DNA from: an uncultured Gammaproteobacteria bacterium
Lineage (GTDB): Bacteria > Pseudomonadota > Gammaproteobacteria > CAIUAS01
NCBI GenBank assembly: GCA_903897205.1
Contig: CAIUAS010000252.1
Location: forward strand, 1 to 5,803
Length of the DNA stretch: 5,803 bases
Direction: 5' to 3'
The position numbers and the translations under genes are program-made. The notes beneath the pieces are model-generated. The model searched no databases. It was given only the letters and a program-made list of their open reading frames with translations, and had not been told where the DNA came from. Of this stretch, positions 1 to 4,886 are shown piece by piece; position 1 is the stretch's first letter, and each line of letters starts with the position of its first letter.

Positions 1-124
1 AGCTGGATTGTTGAGCGACGGGAAACTCTGCTGCTGGGCATTCATCGGTAGAGGTTGAATCAATTTGAGTGACATCCATTGAATCATTGTCCGTAAATAC
101 CCACAAGCTTTGAAAGAATCTCAT
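1..124 (-). CDS. N-terminal part of an unidentified protein (runs off the window)
   Basis: On the minus strand an ATG at 124-122 opens a frame that stays open for 41 codons to the window edge. It is preceded by a perfect AGGAGG Shine-Dalgarno (130-135) five bases upstream, which is the main reason to call it a gene. The visible protein begins MRFFQSLWVFTDNDSM and continues with an acidic, Ser/Thr/Asp-rich stretch ending in ...EFPVAQQSS. I do not recognise a family. The first ten residues are hydrophobic or aromatic but have no clear signal-peptide cleavage pattern, and the rest looks polar and possibly disordered. It lies 209 bp downstream of efp in the same orientation, beyond a strong hairpin, so it probably has its own promoter. 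A polar N-terminal segment after a short aromatic start could belong to many secreted or lineage-specific proteins, so no function is proposed. Confidence 0.6.
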   Translation of the reverse strand, partial: MRFFQSLWVFTDNDSMDVTQIDSTSTDECPAAEFPVAQQSS

Positions 125-333
125 GAAAACCTCCTATGTTTTTATATGTTGAGATATTCTCCTTTATATGGGGAGAAATGTATGATTTAACAATCATACC
201 ATAATGTTGCAAATTTACTGTTAAGGTATATACCTAGTTGGAACTAGGGAAATTACTTATAAGATAGGAAAGGTATTATCAAAATGGTATGGTTTACCAT
301 GCCTGGCTCTTGCAGGCATGGTATTATATTTTG
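125..333. other. Repeat-rich intergenic spacer downstream of efp
   Basis: This 209-bp AT-rich spacer has no convincing ORF. It contains four or more short inverted repeats in series: arms GTATGATT/AATCATAC (180-187/192-199), a 12-bp palindrome AGGTATATACCT (224-235), arms CCTAGTT/AACTAGG (233-239/242-248), and arms ATGGTA/TACCAT (284-289/295-300). The last shares its right arm with the strong hairpin at 295-323. ATACCAT at 197-203 is also the complement of ATGGTAT at 284-290, so the whole block could fold on itself. The part nearest 124 must contain the promoter and leader of the leftward gene. A TTGTTA -35-like element is visible on the minus strand near 188-193, but no good -10 is correctly spaced from it. 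Confidence 0.5.
295..330. terminator. Strong hairpin at the 3' end of the orn-efp unit
   Basis: A perfect 11-bp inverted repeat, TACCATGCCTG (295-305) and CAGGCATGGTA (313-323), encloses a 7-base loop. It lies 10 bp past the efp stop codon, where a transcription terminator or 3'-end-stabilising hairpin is expected. The T-rich run (TTATATTTT, 324-332) lies on the plus-strand side, so the canonical intrinsic-terminator layout reads rightward. Leftward from efp the stem is followed by AACCATACCATTTTG, without a proper U tract. It may therefore act mainly as an RNA-protecting or weak bidirectional terminator for efp, or terminate a plus-strand transcript arising in the spacer. Confidence 0.65.
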
Positions 334-903
334 CTATTCTTTAGCGCGTGATAAATAAGAGCCGGTGCGAGTATCTACTTTAATTAAATCGCCAATTTGC
401 ACAAATAAAGGTACGCGGACAACAGCGCCTGTTTCGAGCGTAGCAGGTTTGCCACCGCTGCCTGAAGTATCGCCTTTTAAGCCAGGATCAGTTTCAGTTA
501 CGGCCAATATTACAAAATTGGGTGCTGTAACACTTAAGGGGTGGCCATTCCATAAAGTGATGCTGCACATGTCTTGTTCTTTCAGCCATATTTTAACATC
601 GGCTACTGCGCTTTCATCAGCAGCAAGCTGTTCAAAAGTGTCAGGTATCATAAAGTGCCAATGCTGACCATCGTTATAAAGATATCGTACTTCTGCATCC
701 ATCACATCGGCGGCTTCTAAGCTATCACCAGACTTGAAGGTGCGTTCAACCACACGGCCTGATTTTAGATTACGGATCTTGATACGATTAAATGCTTGAC
801 CTTTGCCAGGCTTAACATATTCATTCTCAAGAATATTGCATGGATCGTTATCGATCATCACTTTCATGCCCGGTTTCATTTCGTTGGTGCTATAACTTGC
901 CAT
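334..903 (-). CDS. efp: Elongation factor P
   Basis: Elongation factor P binds between the ribosomal P and E sites in the cytoplasm and stimulates peptide-bond formation when ribosomes stall on consecutive prolines. The 189-residue protein matches the usual length (188 in E. coli) and has the three-domain layout: a KOW-like N-terminal domain (about 1-62), a central OB domain (about 67-125) and a C-terminal OB domain (about 130-185). The modification loop KPGKGQAF places the lysine at position 34, the residue that EpmA/EpmB beta-lysylate in gammaproteobacteria. No epmA or epmB is in this window. The EF-P C-terminal signature is intact (TDPGLKGDTSGSGGKPATL, then GAVVRVPLFVQIGDLIKVDTR). The ATG at 903-901 follows GAGG (911-914) by seven bases. 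The gene lies 12 bp after orn in the same direction, so the two are probably co-transcribed. The family is certain; the modification state is inferred. Confidence 0.98.
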   Translation of the reverse strand: MASYSTNEMKPGMKVMIDNDPCNILENEYVKPGKGQAFNRIKIRNLKSGRVVERTFKSGDSLEAADVMDAEVRYLYNDGQHWHFMIPDTFEQLAADESAVADVKIWLKEQDMCSITLWNGHPLSVTAPNFVILAVTETDPGLKGDTSGSGGKPATLETGAVVRVPLFVQIGDLIKVDTRTGSYLSRAKE

Positions 904-915
904 AGGGGATCCTCA

Positions 916-1476
916 CTATTTCTGAAAATTACTCAATTTAAAAAAATGTTCGCGATAATAGCGCAATTCGGCAATCGAGTCGCGTATATCATCGAGTGCG
1001 CGATGGCGTGATTCTTTTTTTATGCCATTTAAAATATCAGGCGCCCAACGCACCGCCAATTCTTTCACTGAGCTGACATCTAAATTGCGATAATGGAAAT
1101 ATTGTTCAAGTTTAGGCATGCAACGGTATAAAAAGCGGCGATCCTGGCAAATACTATTTCCGCACATCGGAGATTTGCCAGGCGGCACATAGTGCATTAA
1201 GAATTCCATGGTTTGTGCTTCTGCTTCTACTTCTGAGGTTGTACTACCGCGAACACGTTCTACTAAACCTGAACCTCGGTGTTGACGAGTATTCCAATTA
1301 TCCATTTGATTAAGGATTTCATCAGGCTGAAATATGGCTAAATTTGGTCCTTCGGCTAGAATATTGAGGTGGGCATCGGTTACGATAGTGGCGATTTCCA
1401 GGATACGATCATTATCAGTATCTAATCCTGTCATTTCGAGGTCTATCCAGATTAAATTATCGGATTTAGGGTTCAT
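916..1476 (-). CDS. orn: Oligoribonuclease (DEDDh 3'-5' exoribonuclease)
   Basis: Oligoribonuclease degrades the very short RNAs, especially dinucleotides such as pGpG, left by other ribonucleases. It thereby completes mRNA decay and cyclic-di-GMP turnover. At 186 residues the protein is close to the E. coli enzyme. All DEDDh catalytic residues are at the E. coli positions: D12 and E14 in WIDLEMTGLD, D112 in ICQDRRFL, and H158 and D163 in SRHRALDD. Other family stretches such as SGLVERV and VSSVKELAVRWAP are present, so it should be active. The ATG at 1476-1474 is preceded by TAAGG-type Shine-Dalgarno bases (AAGG, 1484-1487) seven bases upstream. It is the first gene of the leftward orn-efp pair. 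It diverges from plsY across a gap so short (40 bp to the preferred plsY start) that the promoters must overlap each other or the coding ends. Confidence 0.98.
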   Translation of the reverse strand: MNPKSDNLIWIDLEMTGLDTDNDRILEIATIVTDAHLNILAEGPNLAIFQPDEILNQMDNWNTRQHRGSGLVERVRGSTTSEVEAEAQTMEFLMHYVPPGKSPMCGNSICQDRRFLYRCMPKLEQYFHYRNLDVSSVKELAVRWAPDILNGIKKESRHRALDDIRDSIAELRYYREHFFKLSNFQK

Positions 1477-1516
1477 GTAAAAGCCTTAACGAGTTGAATT
1501 ATTAGTGGATGTTAAT

Positions 1517-2116
1517 ATGTTGTTGTTTATTAGTTTTATAATCATTTCTTATTTATCAGGTTCGCTCTCTAGCGCTATCATAATATGCAAGCTAACGGGA
1601 TTACCCGATCCGCGCAGCCAGGGATCCGGTAATCCAGGTGCTACAAATGTATTACGCTTTGGCAGCAAGAAGCTTGCCATTATAGTCTTATTAGGGGACG
1701 CCTTAAAAGGTGTCATCCCGGTTTTATTAGCAAAATTATTAGGTTTTTCCTCTGCAGAGCTTTCTTGTGTTGCTATTGCCGCATTTTTAGGACATCTGTT
1801 CCCGATTTTTTTTGGATTTCGGGGCGGCAAAGGTGTGGCAACAGCGATAGGCGTTATTTTCGTGTTGGCTTGGCCGGTGGCGATATTTGCCATCTTGGTT
1901 TGGATTTTAATGGCTATTATTTTTCGTTACTCTTCACTGGCTGCATTAACTGCAGCCGTGCTCGCGCCTATTTTTGCATTTTGGAACAGTGAAATCCCTG
2001 TGTTTTTTGCAATAATAATCATTAGCTTAATTTTAATTGTTCGCCATATTGAAAATATTAAGCGTTTAATAGCGGGCGCTGAAGGTAGAATTGGCGCAAA
2101 AAAAAACGAATACTAA
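1517..2116 (+). CDS. plsY: Glycerol-3-phosphate acyltransferase PlsY
   Basis: PlsY is an inner-membrane enzyme that transfers an acyl group from acyl-phosphate (made by PlsX) to glycerol-3-phosphate, giving lysophosphatidic acid, the first committed step of phospholipid synthesis. Numbered from the ATG at 1517, the 199-residue protein shows all the family motifs: SGNPGATNVLR (37-47), GDALKG (60-65), HLFPIFFGFRGGKGVAT (from about 93) and the basic C-terminal RHIENIKRLIAGAEGR (176-191). These are separated by strongly hydrophobic membrane segments. An in-frame GTG at 1505 would add four residues (MDVN). I prefer 1517 because AGTGGA (1504-1509) gives it a seven-base-spaced Shine-Dalgarno and the resulting N terminus, MLLFISFIIISYLSGS, looks like other PlsY proteins. 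The gene converges on the MFS gene with 6 bp between stop codons. No plsX is present in this window. Confidence 0.96.
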   Translation: MLLFISFIIISYLSGSLSSAIIICKLTGLPDPRSQGSGNPGATNVLRFGSKKLAIIVLLGDALKGVIPVLLAKLLGFSSAELSCVAIAAFLGHLFPIFFGFRGGKGVATAIGVIFVLAWPVAIFAILVWILMAIIFRYSSLAALTAAVLAPIFAFWNSEIPVFFAIIIISLILIVRHIENIKRLIAGAEGRIGAKKNEY

Positions 2117-2134
2117 TTAAGATTATTTTGCGCC
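2093..2134. terminator. Possible bidirectional terminator across the convergent plsY and MFS stop codons
   Basis: GGCGCAAAA at 2093-2101 (in the last codons of plsY) and TTTTGCGCC at 2126-2134 (in the last codons of the MFS gene) form a perfect 9-bp inverted repeat around both stop codons. Either transcript could fold it, with a long 24-base loop, and either strand has an A tract then a U tract inside the stem. The loop length and the absence of a strong U run after the outer stem make this an atypical terminator. No better one is seen between these two genes. Confidence 0.35.
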
Positions 2135-3403
2135 TCTATCTTTAATGAATAACAAGATTACCGTAGCGACGGCAAGATAAACGGGTAACACAGACAACGC
2201 TAATTTATAATCATGTAAGGAAAAATAATGAACGCCATTGACAATTTTACCGCTCCAAGTGAAATCTAGTAATTTACCAATCGCTGGTTCAGTGACCGCA
2301 TCTAATACCGCGTCACTTGTATTAATCATTGCAATTACAGTCGCTGTTAAAAAGACTGGATTCAGTTCTTTCCCGATCGTAAAACTCAACATAAACGCGC
2401 CAAGTGAAAAACCAAATGTAAATAATAAAACACTGACTAACCAAGTTGGCATGCTTTCCCAATAAATAACCAACATAACAGAAAAAAAAGCAGTTAGTGT
2501 GCTATAAAACATCACATCACGGCGCTTACCTAAGCGATCAGATAAAGCGCCAATGAGTGGGCTGCCTAAACCTAAACCGATAAAGATCAATGAGAGCAGG
2601 GAAGCCGCTTCGGTTTTAGTTAAATGATAAGCTTGCTGTAAAAATGGATTGCCCCAGAGTCCGCCAAATATAGCGATGGGCGAAAAAGCCAGGCCACTAT
2701 AAAATGTCAGCAACCAGTTTTGCTTGTTTTTTAATACCTGCAAAATATCTTTTAATGCAATTTTATGTTGAGAGGTGGTCACTGTCGTTGATTTGTCTTG
2801 TACAAATAAGACAAATAGAAATGCAAGTATTAAACCGGCAATTCCACAGATGGCTAAACTATTGCGCCAGCCAAAGGTATTAACAAACCAAGCCAAGGGC
2901 GCTTCGCCAAATACAGCGCCTGCCATGGCGGCCGTTGCCAATAAACCACCGACCAGTGCATATTGTTTTGGTGCGAACCAGGTGGCTGCAATTTTCATAT
3001 AGGCCACCGTTGCAAAGGCGACGCCAATGCCCATGAGCGTGCGAGCCAATTCAGCAATTAGTAGATTATGTGTTTGTGAAAATAAATATAACCCTAAAGC
3101 GCTTATAAAAATGGCAACAGCCGATAATAAACGGGTGCTGTATTTATCCAATAATATTCCGACAAAAAGCTGCATGAGCATGTATGAATAATAAAATGTT
3201 GCAGCGAGATTGCCCATCCCCGCGCCAGTAAGATGAAATTCTTTCATTAATTGATCGGTGATGACGCCAGGATAAACTTGCAGGATATATTTATAAAATA
3301 AAAATGCCGCGCAGAGCGAAATAATTACGATAGGATAGCTTCGGCCAAATAACTGAGTAAATCGAGAGTGGGAGTTATTGATTATTGATTGTTGAGTATT
3401 CAT
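2123..3403 (-). CDS. Major facilitator superfamily transporter, substrate unknown
   Basis: This 426-residue inner-membrane protein has the length and hydrophobic pattern of a 12-helix MFS permease. The first half shows motif A GILLDKYSTR (82-91, between helices 2 and 3) and the motif-B arginine in ARTLMGIG (R121). Residues about 152-172 (GGLLATAAMAGAVFG...) correspond to the helix-5 region. A polar loop at about 202-225 (QDKSTTVTTSQHK) separates the halves, and motif A recurs as GALSDRLGKR (285-294). From memory it resembles MFS proteins common in Legionella and Coxiella-type intracellular gammaproteobacteria, some of which (the Pht group) import amino acids or nucleosides. The substrate cannot be deduced here. 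The ATG at 3403-3401 has only a short AGG (3414-3416) ten bases upstream. That Shine-Dalgarno lies within a repeat discussed separately, so translation or transcription may be regulated. No functionally related neighbour suggests a substrate. Confidence 0.93.
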   Translation of the reverse strand: MNTQQSIINNSHSRFTQLFGRSYPIVIISLCAAFLFYKYILQVYPGVITDQLMKEFHLTGAGMGNLAATFYYSYMLMQLFVGILLDKYSTRLLSAVAIFISALGLYLFSQTHNLLIAELARTLMGIGVAFATVAYMKIAATWFAPKQYALVGGLLATAAMAGAVFGEAPLAWFVNTFGWRNSLAICGIAGLILAFLFVLFVQDKSTTVTTSQHKIALKDILQVLKNKQNWLLTFYSGLAFSPIAIFGGLWGNPFLQQAYHLTKTEAASLLSLIFIGLGLGSPLIGALSDRLGKRRDVMFYSTLTAFFSVMLVIYWESMPTWLVSVLLFTFGFSLGAFMLSFTIGKELNPVFLTATVIAMINTSDAVLDAVTEPAIGKLLDFTWSGKIVNGVHYFSLHDYKLALSVLPVYLAVATVILLFIKDRGAK

Positions 3404-3460
3404 GATTTTTTTACCTGTTCTGTTTATTTTAGCGGTCTATTGGTGCTTGCTATAACGTTG

Positions 3461-3505
3461 GCCTGTTCTAGCGTGCACGGAATTTATATGGCCACTAGAA
3501 CAGGC
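3461..3505. repeat. 11-bp inverted repeat upstream of the MFS gene (operator or leader hairpin)
   Basis: GCCTGTTCTAG (3461-3471) and CTAGAACAGGC (3495-3505) are perfect inverted copies separated by 23 bases. The spacer contains the 8-bp palindrome CGTGCACG (3472-3479). A partial copy, CCTGTTCT, lies at 3414-3421. On the minus strand a TATAAA -10-like element (3483-3488) sits between the arms. This is an arrangement expected of a dimeric repressor site, but an RNA hairpin would look the same. Confidence 0.6.
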
Positions 3506-3511
3506 AACTAA
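3483..3511 (-). promoter_or_regulatory. Candidate promoter of the MFS transporter gene
   Basis: On the minus strand a TATAAA hexamer (3488 down to 3483) is preceded, with a 17-base spacer, by TTAGTT (3511-3506), a poor -35. The start would fall near 3476, giving a leader of about 70 bases. The inverted-repeat arms overlap the spacer and the region just downstream of the predicted start, so transcription may depend on an activator or be blocked by a repressor. Only the -10 is convincing. Confidence 0.35.
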
Positions 3512-3574
3512 TTGAAATGACGAGAATAATAATAGAGACGAGCGCAAACACCGTGTTAGCAGGAGAAAAAAATA

Positions 3575-3673
3575 ATGGCAATGTTTGGCGGTGATAGTTC
3601 ATATGAAACCAATAAAAAAATAGCTTATTTTGCAATAATAACAGGATTTATTAATAATGCTAGCGCAAGCTAA
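3575..3673 (+). CDS. Candidate 32-residue small protein, unidentified
   Basis: A plus-strand ATG at 3575 opens a 32-codon frame ending in TAA at 3671-3673. It is preceded by AGGAG (3561-3565) nine bases upstream, a better Shine-Dalgarno than several certain genes here have. The peptide starts MAMFGGDSSYETNKK, then has a hydrophobic run IAYFAIITGFI and ends in NNASAS. It might be a small membrane-associated peptide, but the hydrophobic stretch is only about 11 residues, short for a transmembrane helix. I recognise no family. It would be transcribed away from the MFS gene and convergently with tsaD, with no clear promoter seen. A chance ORF in AT-rich DNA is a real alternative. Confidence 0.3.
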   Translation: MAMFGGDSSYETNKKIAYFAIITGFINNASAS

Positions 3674-3703
3674 ATATAACAAAAAAATAGGGATAAAAAA
3701 TCG

Positions 3704-4711
3704 CTAGGTTAAACTATCAAGTCCCCAGCGCGCTGTTGCTCTAATGGCTAAATCGTCATATTGTCCGGCGCTTAATCGCTGTAAACCGGCATAAGCGATC
3801 ATGGCTGCATTATCCGTACAAAAAAGCGGACGAGGATAATAAACTTCCCCATTAAATTGCTTCATTGTAGCTTGCAGTTTGTGGCGTAATAACTTATTAG
3901 CCCCTACGCCTCCGGCAATGACTAAGCGTTGCAAGCCTGTTTGTTGTAACGCACGTCGGCATTTAATGGCGAGCGTATCAATAACGGCTTCTTGAAAAGC
4001 ATAGGCAATATCTGCGCGAGTTTGCTGATCAGAAGGTTGGCTTTGTAAAGTTGTTAATGCCGCCGTTTTTAAGCCACTAAAACTAAAATCTAGGCCAGGC
4101 CGGTCGGTCATGGGGCGAGGAAAATGAAAACGTTCGGGCTTGCCTTGCTCAGCTAATGCAGCTAATGCGGCTCCGCCTGGGTAACCTAGCCCCATTAATT
4201 TCGCTGTTTTATCAAACGCTTCACCGGCGGCATCATCCAAGCTTTCGCCTAAAATTTTATATCCCCCAATTTTTGTTACTTCAATTAATAACGTATGACC
4301 GCCTGAAACAAGCAAGGCAAGGAAAGGAAAAATGGGTTTGTTTTCTTCAAGCATAGGCGCAAGTAAATGGCCTTCTAAATGATGTACGCCGATTGTAGGT
4401 ACATTTAATGCCCAGCCCAAGCTGCGGCCAACGGTTGCACCAACCAATAAAGCCCCCACTAAACCTGGTCCTGCTGTATAAGCAACTCCATTAATCATTG
4501 ATTTGTTAATGCCAGCCTCTTGAATGACTTGTTGAATCAAAGGTAATATTTTACGAATATGATCCCGAGAAGCTAATTCTGGCACCACTCCGCCATAACG
4601 GTTATGCAGTTCAATCTGGCTATAAATCTGATGTCCCAGTAATCCTTGCTCACTATGATAAATAGCTGCACTTGTTTCATCACAAGAAGTTTCAATGCCT
4701 AATACATACAT
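3704..4711 (-). CDS. tsaD: tRNA N6-adenosine threonylcarbamoyltransferase TsaD
   Basis: TsaD, with TsaB and TsaE, transfers the threonylcarbamoyl group from threonylcarbamoyl-AMP (made by TsaC) to A37 of ANN-decoding tRNAs, forming the essential t6A modification in the cytoplasm. The 335-residue protein has the expected length. It begins MYVLGIETSCDETSAA, carries the metal ligands H111 and H115 in GVHHLEGH and D300 in CTDNAAMIA, and has the nucleotide-binding stretches VSGGHT (about 135-140) and IAGGVGAN (about 265-272). The frame is open 34 codons further, to 4813, but that extension (MGILLKCKIF...) is not family-like and overlaps the rpsU promoter, so I start at 4711. GGAG (4724-4727) lies 12 bases upstream, a slightly long spacing. 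The gene is divergent from rpsU, a conserved neighbourhood in gammaproteobacteria. TsaB, TsaE and TsaC are not in the window. Confidence 0.98.
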   Translation of the reverse strand: MYVLGIETSCDETSAAIYHSEQGLLGHQIYSQIELHNRYGGVVPELASRDHIRKILPLIQQVIQEAGINKSMINGVAYTAGPGLVGALLVGATVGRSLGWALNVPTIGVHHLEGHLLAPMLEENKPIFPFLALLVSGGHTLLIEVTKIGGYKILGESLDDAAGEAFDKTAKLMGLGYPGGAALAALAEQGKPERFHFPRPMTDRPGLDFSFSGLKTAALTTLQSQPSDQQTRADIAYAFQEAVIDTLAIKCRRALQQTGLQRLVIAGGVGANKLLRHKLQATMKQFNGEVYYPRPLFCTDNAAMIAYAGLQRLSAGQYDDLAIRATARWGLDSLT

Positions 4712-4776
4712 AAAATTACCACACTCCAAATATATGAAAAGCGAAGCTTTTGCCGCAAAAGTAACCAGAGCAACAC

Positions 4777-4805
4777 ACAATACAAATATTTTGCATTTAA
4801 GTAAA
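4777..4805 (-). promoter_or_regulatory. Candidate tsaD promoter
   Basis: On the minus strand TTTACT (4805-4800) and TATTGT (4782-4777) are separated by 17 bases, four of six matches each to the sigma-70 consensus. Transcription would start near 4770, giving a leader of about 60 bases. The leader contains two mutually exclusive small hairpins (4737-4751 and 4747-4761). The element overlaps the -35 and spacer of the rpsU promoter on the other strand, so the two promoters would compete for polymerase. Confidence 0.4.
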
Positions 4806-4819
4806 ATACCCATTAGAAT
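4791..4819 (+). promoter_or_regulatory. Sigma-70 type promoter of rpsU
   Basis: TTGCAT (4791-4796) and TAGAAT (4814-4819) are separated by exactly 17 bases. They match the housekeeping consensus at four and five of six positions. The start would fall near 4826, leaving a leader of about 60 bases before rpsU. ATGCAA at 4818-4823 is the inverse complement of the -35 hexamer, so the promoter is bracketed by a 6-bp inverted repeat. I see no LexA-type box, although the E. coli rpsU promoter region has one. Confidence 0.7.
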
Positions 4820-4886
4820 GCAATACTTTCATTTTTAGCTTAAGACATTTTAAATATATAACCAAATGTAAGAGGAAGAAACCTGC

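Larger units (their letters stand above)
3404..3703. other. 300-bp spacer between the MFS gene and tsaD
   Basis: No long ORF lies here. The left part (3404-3510) is the presumed promoter and leader of the leftward MFS gene, with an 11-bp inverted repeat and a third partial copy over the Shine-Dalgarno. The right part holds a candidate 32-codon ORF on the plus strand (3575-3673). The last stretch (3674-3703), just past the tsaD stop, is A/T rich. On the minus strand it reads as two T runs (CGATTTTTTATCCC, then TATTTTTTTG) without a good preceding stem, so tsaD has no clear intrinsic terminator. I see no tRNA or known RNA family. Confidence 0.6.

Noticed and set aside
365..667. 100-residue plus-strand ORF inside efp
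   Set aside because: It lies antisense to a certain gene, with no start signal and no family resemblance.
1505..1516. GTG start for plsY adding MDVN
   Set aside because: The ATG at 1517 has a better-spaced Shine-Dalgarno-like AGTGGA and a more typical PlsY N terminus. The GTG has no good upstream site, though it cannot be excluded.
1549..1893. 114-residue minus-strand ORF inside plsY
   Set aside because: It is a mirror of the hydrophobic plsY frame. The plus-strand frame has all the PlsY motifs.
3660..3707. CTAGCG/CGCTAG inverted repeat as a tsaD terminator
   Set aside because: It has only a 6-bp stem with a loop of about 36 bases, and the T runs lie inside rather than after the stem.
4731..4755. 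tsaD promoter alternative TTGCGG-18-TATATT on the minus strand
   Set aside because: Its start would fall downstream of the GGAG Shine-Dalgarno, giving an almost leaderless message. The upstream pair at 4777-4805 fits better.
4712..4813. A 34-residue N-terminal extension of TsaD starting MGILLKCKIF, with a signal-like hydrophobic run
   Set aside because: TsaD is cytoplasmic, and the family starts at the MYVLGIETSCDETS position, with H111/H115/D300 numbering matching E. coli only from 4711. The extension overlaps the rpsU promoter region.
4845..4869. ACATTT/AAATGT stem in the rpsU leader as a regulatory hairpin
   Set aside because: It has only six A/T-rich pairs with a 13-base loop, too weak to call. 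The Shine-Dalgarno just after it is free.
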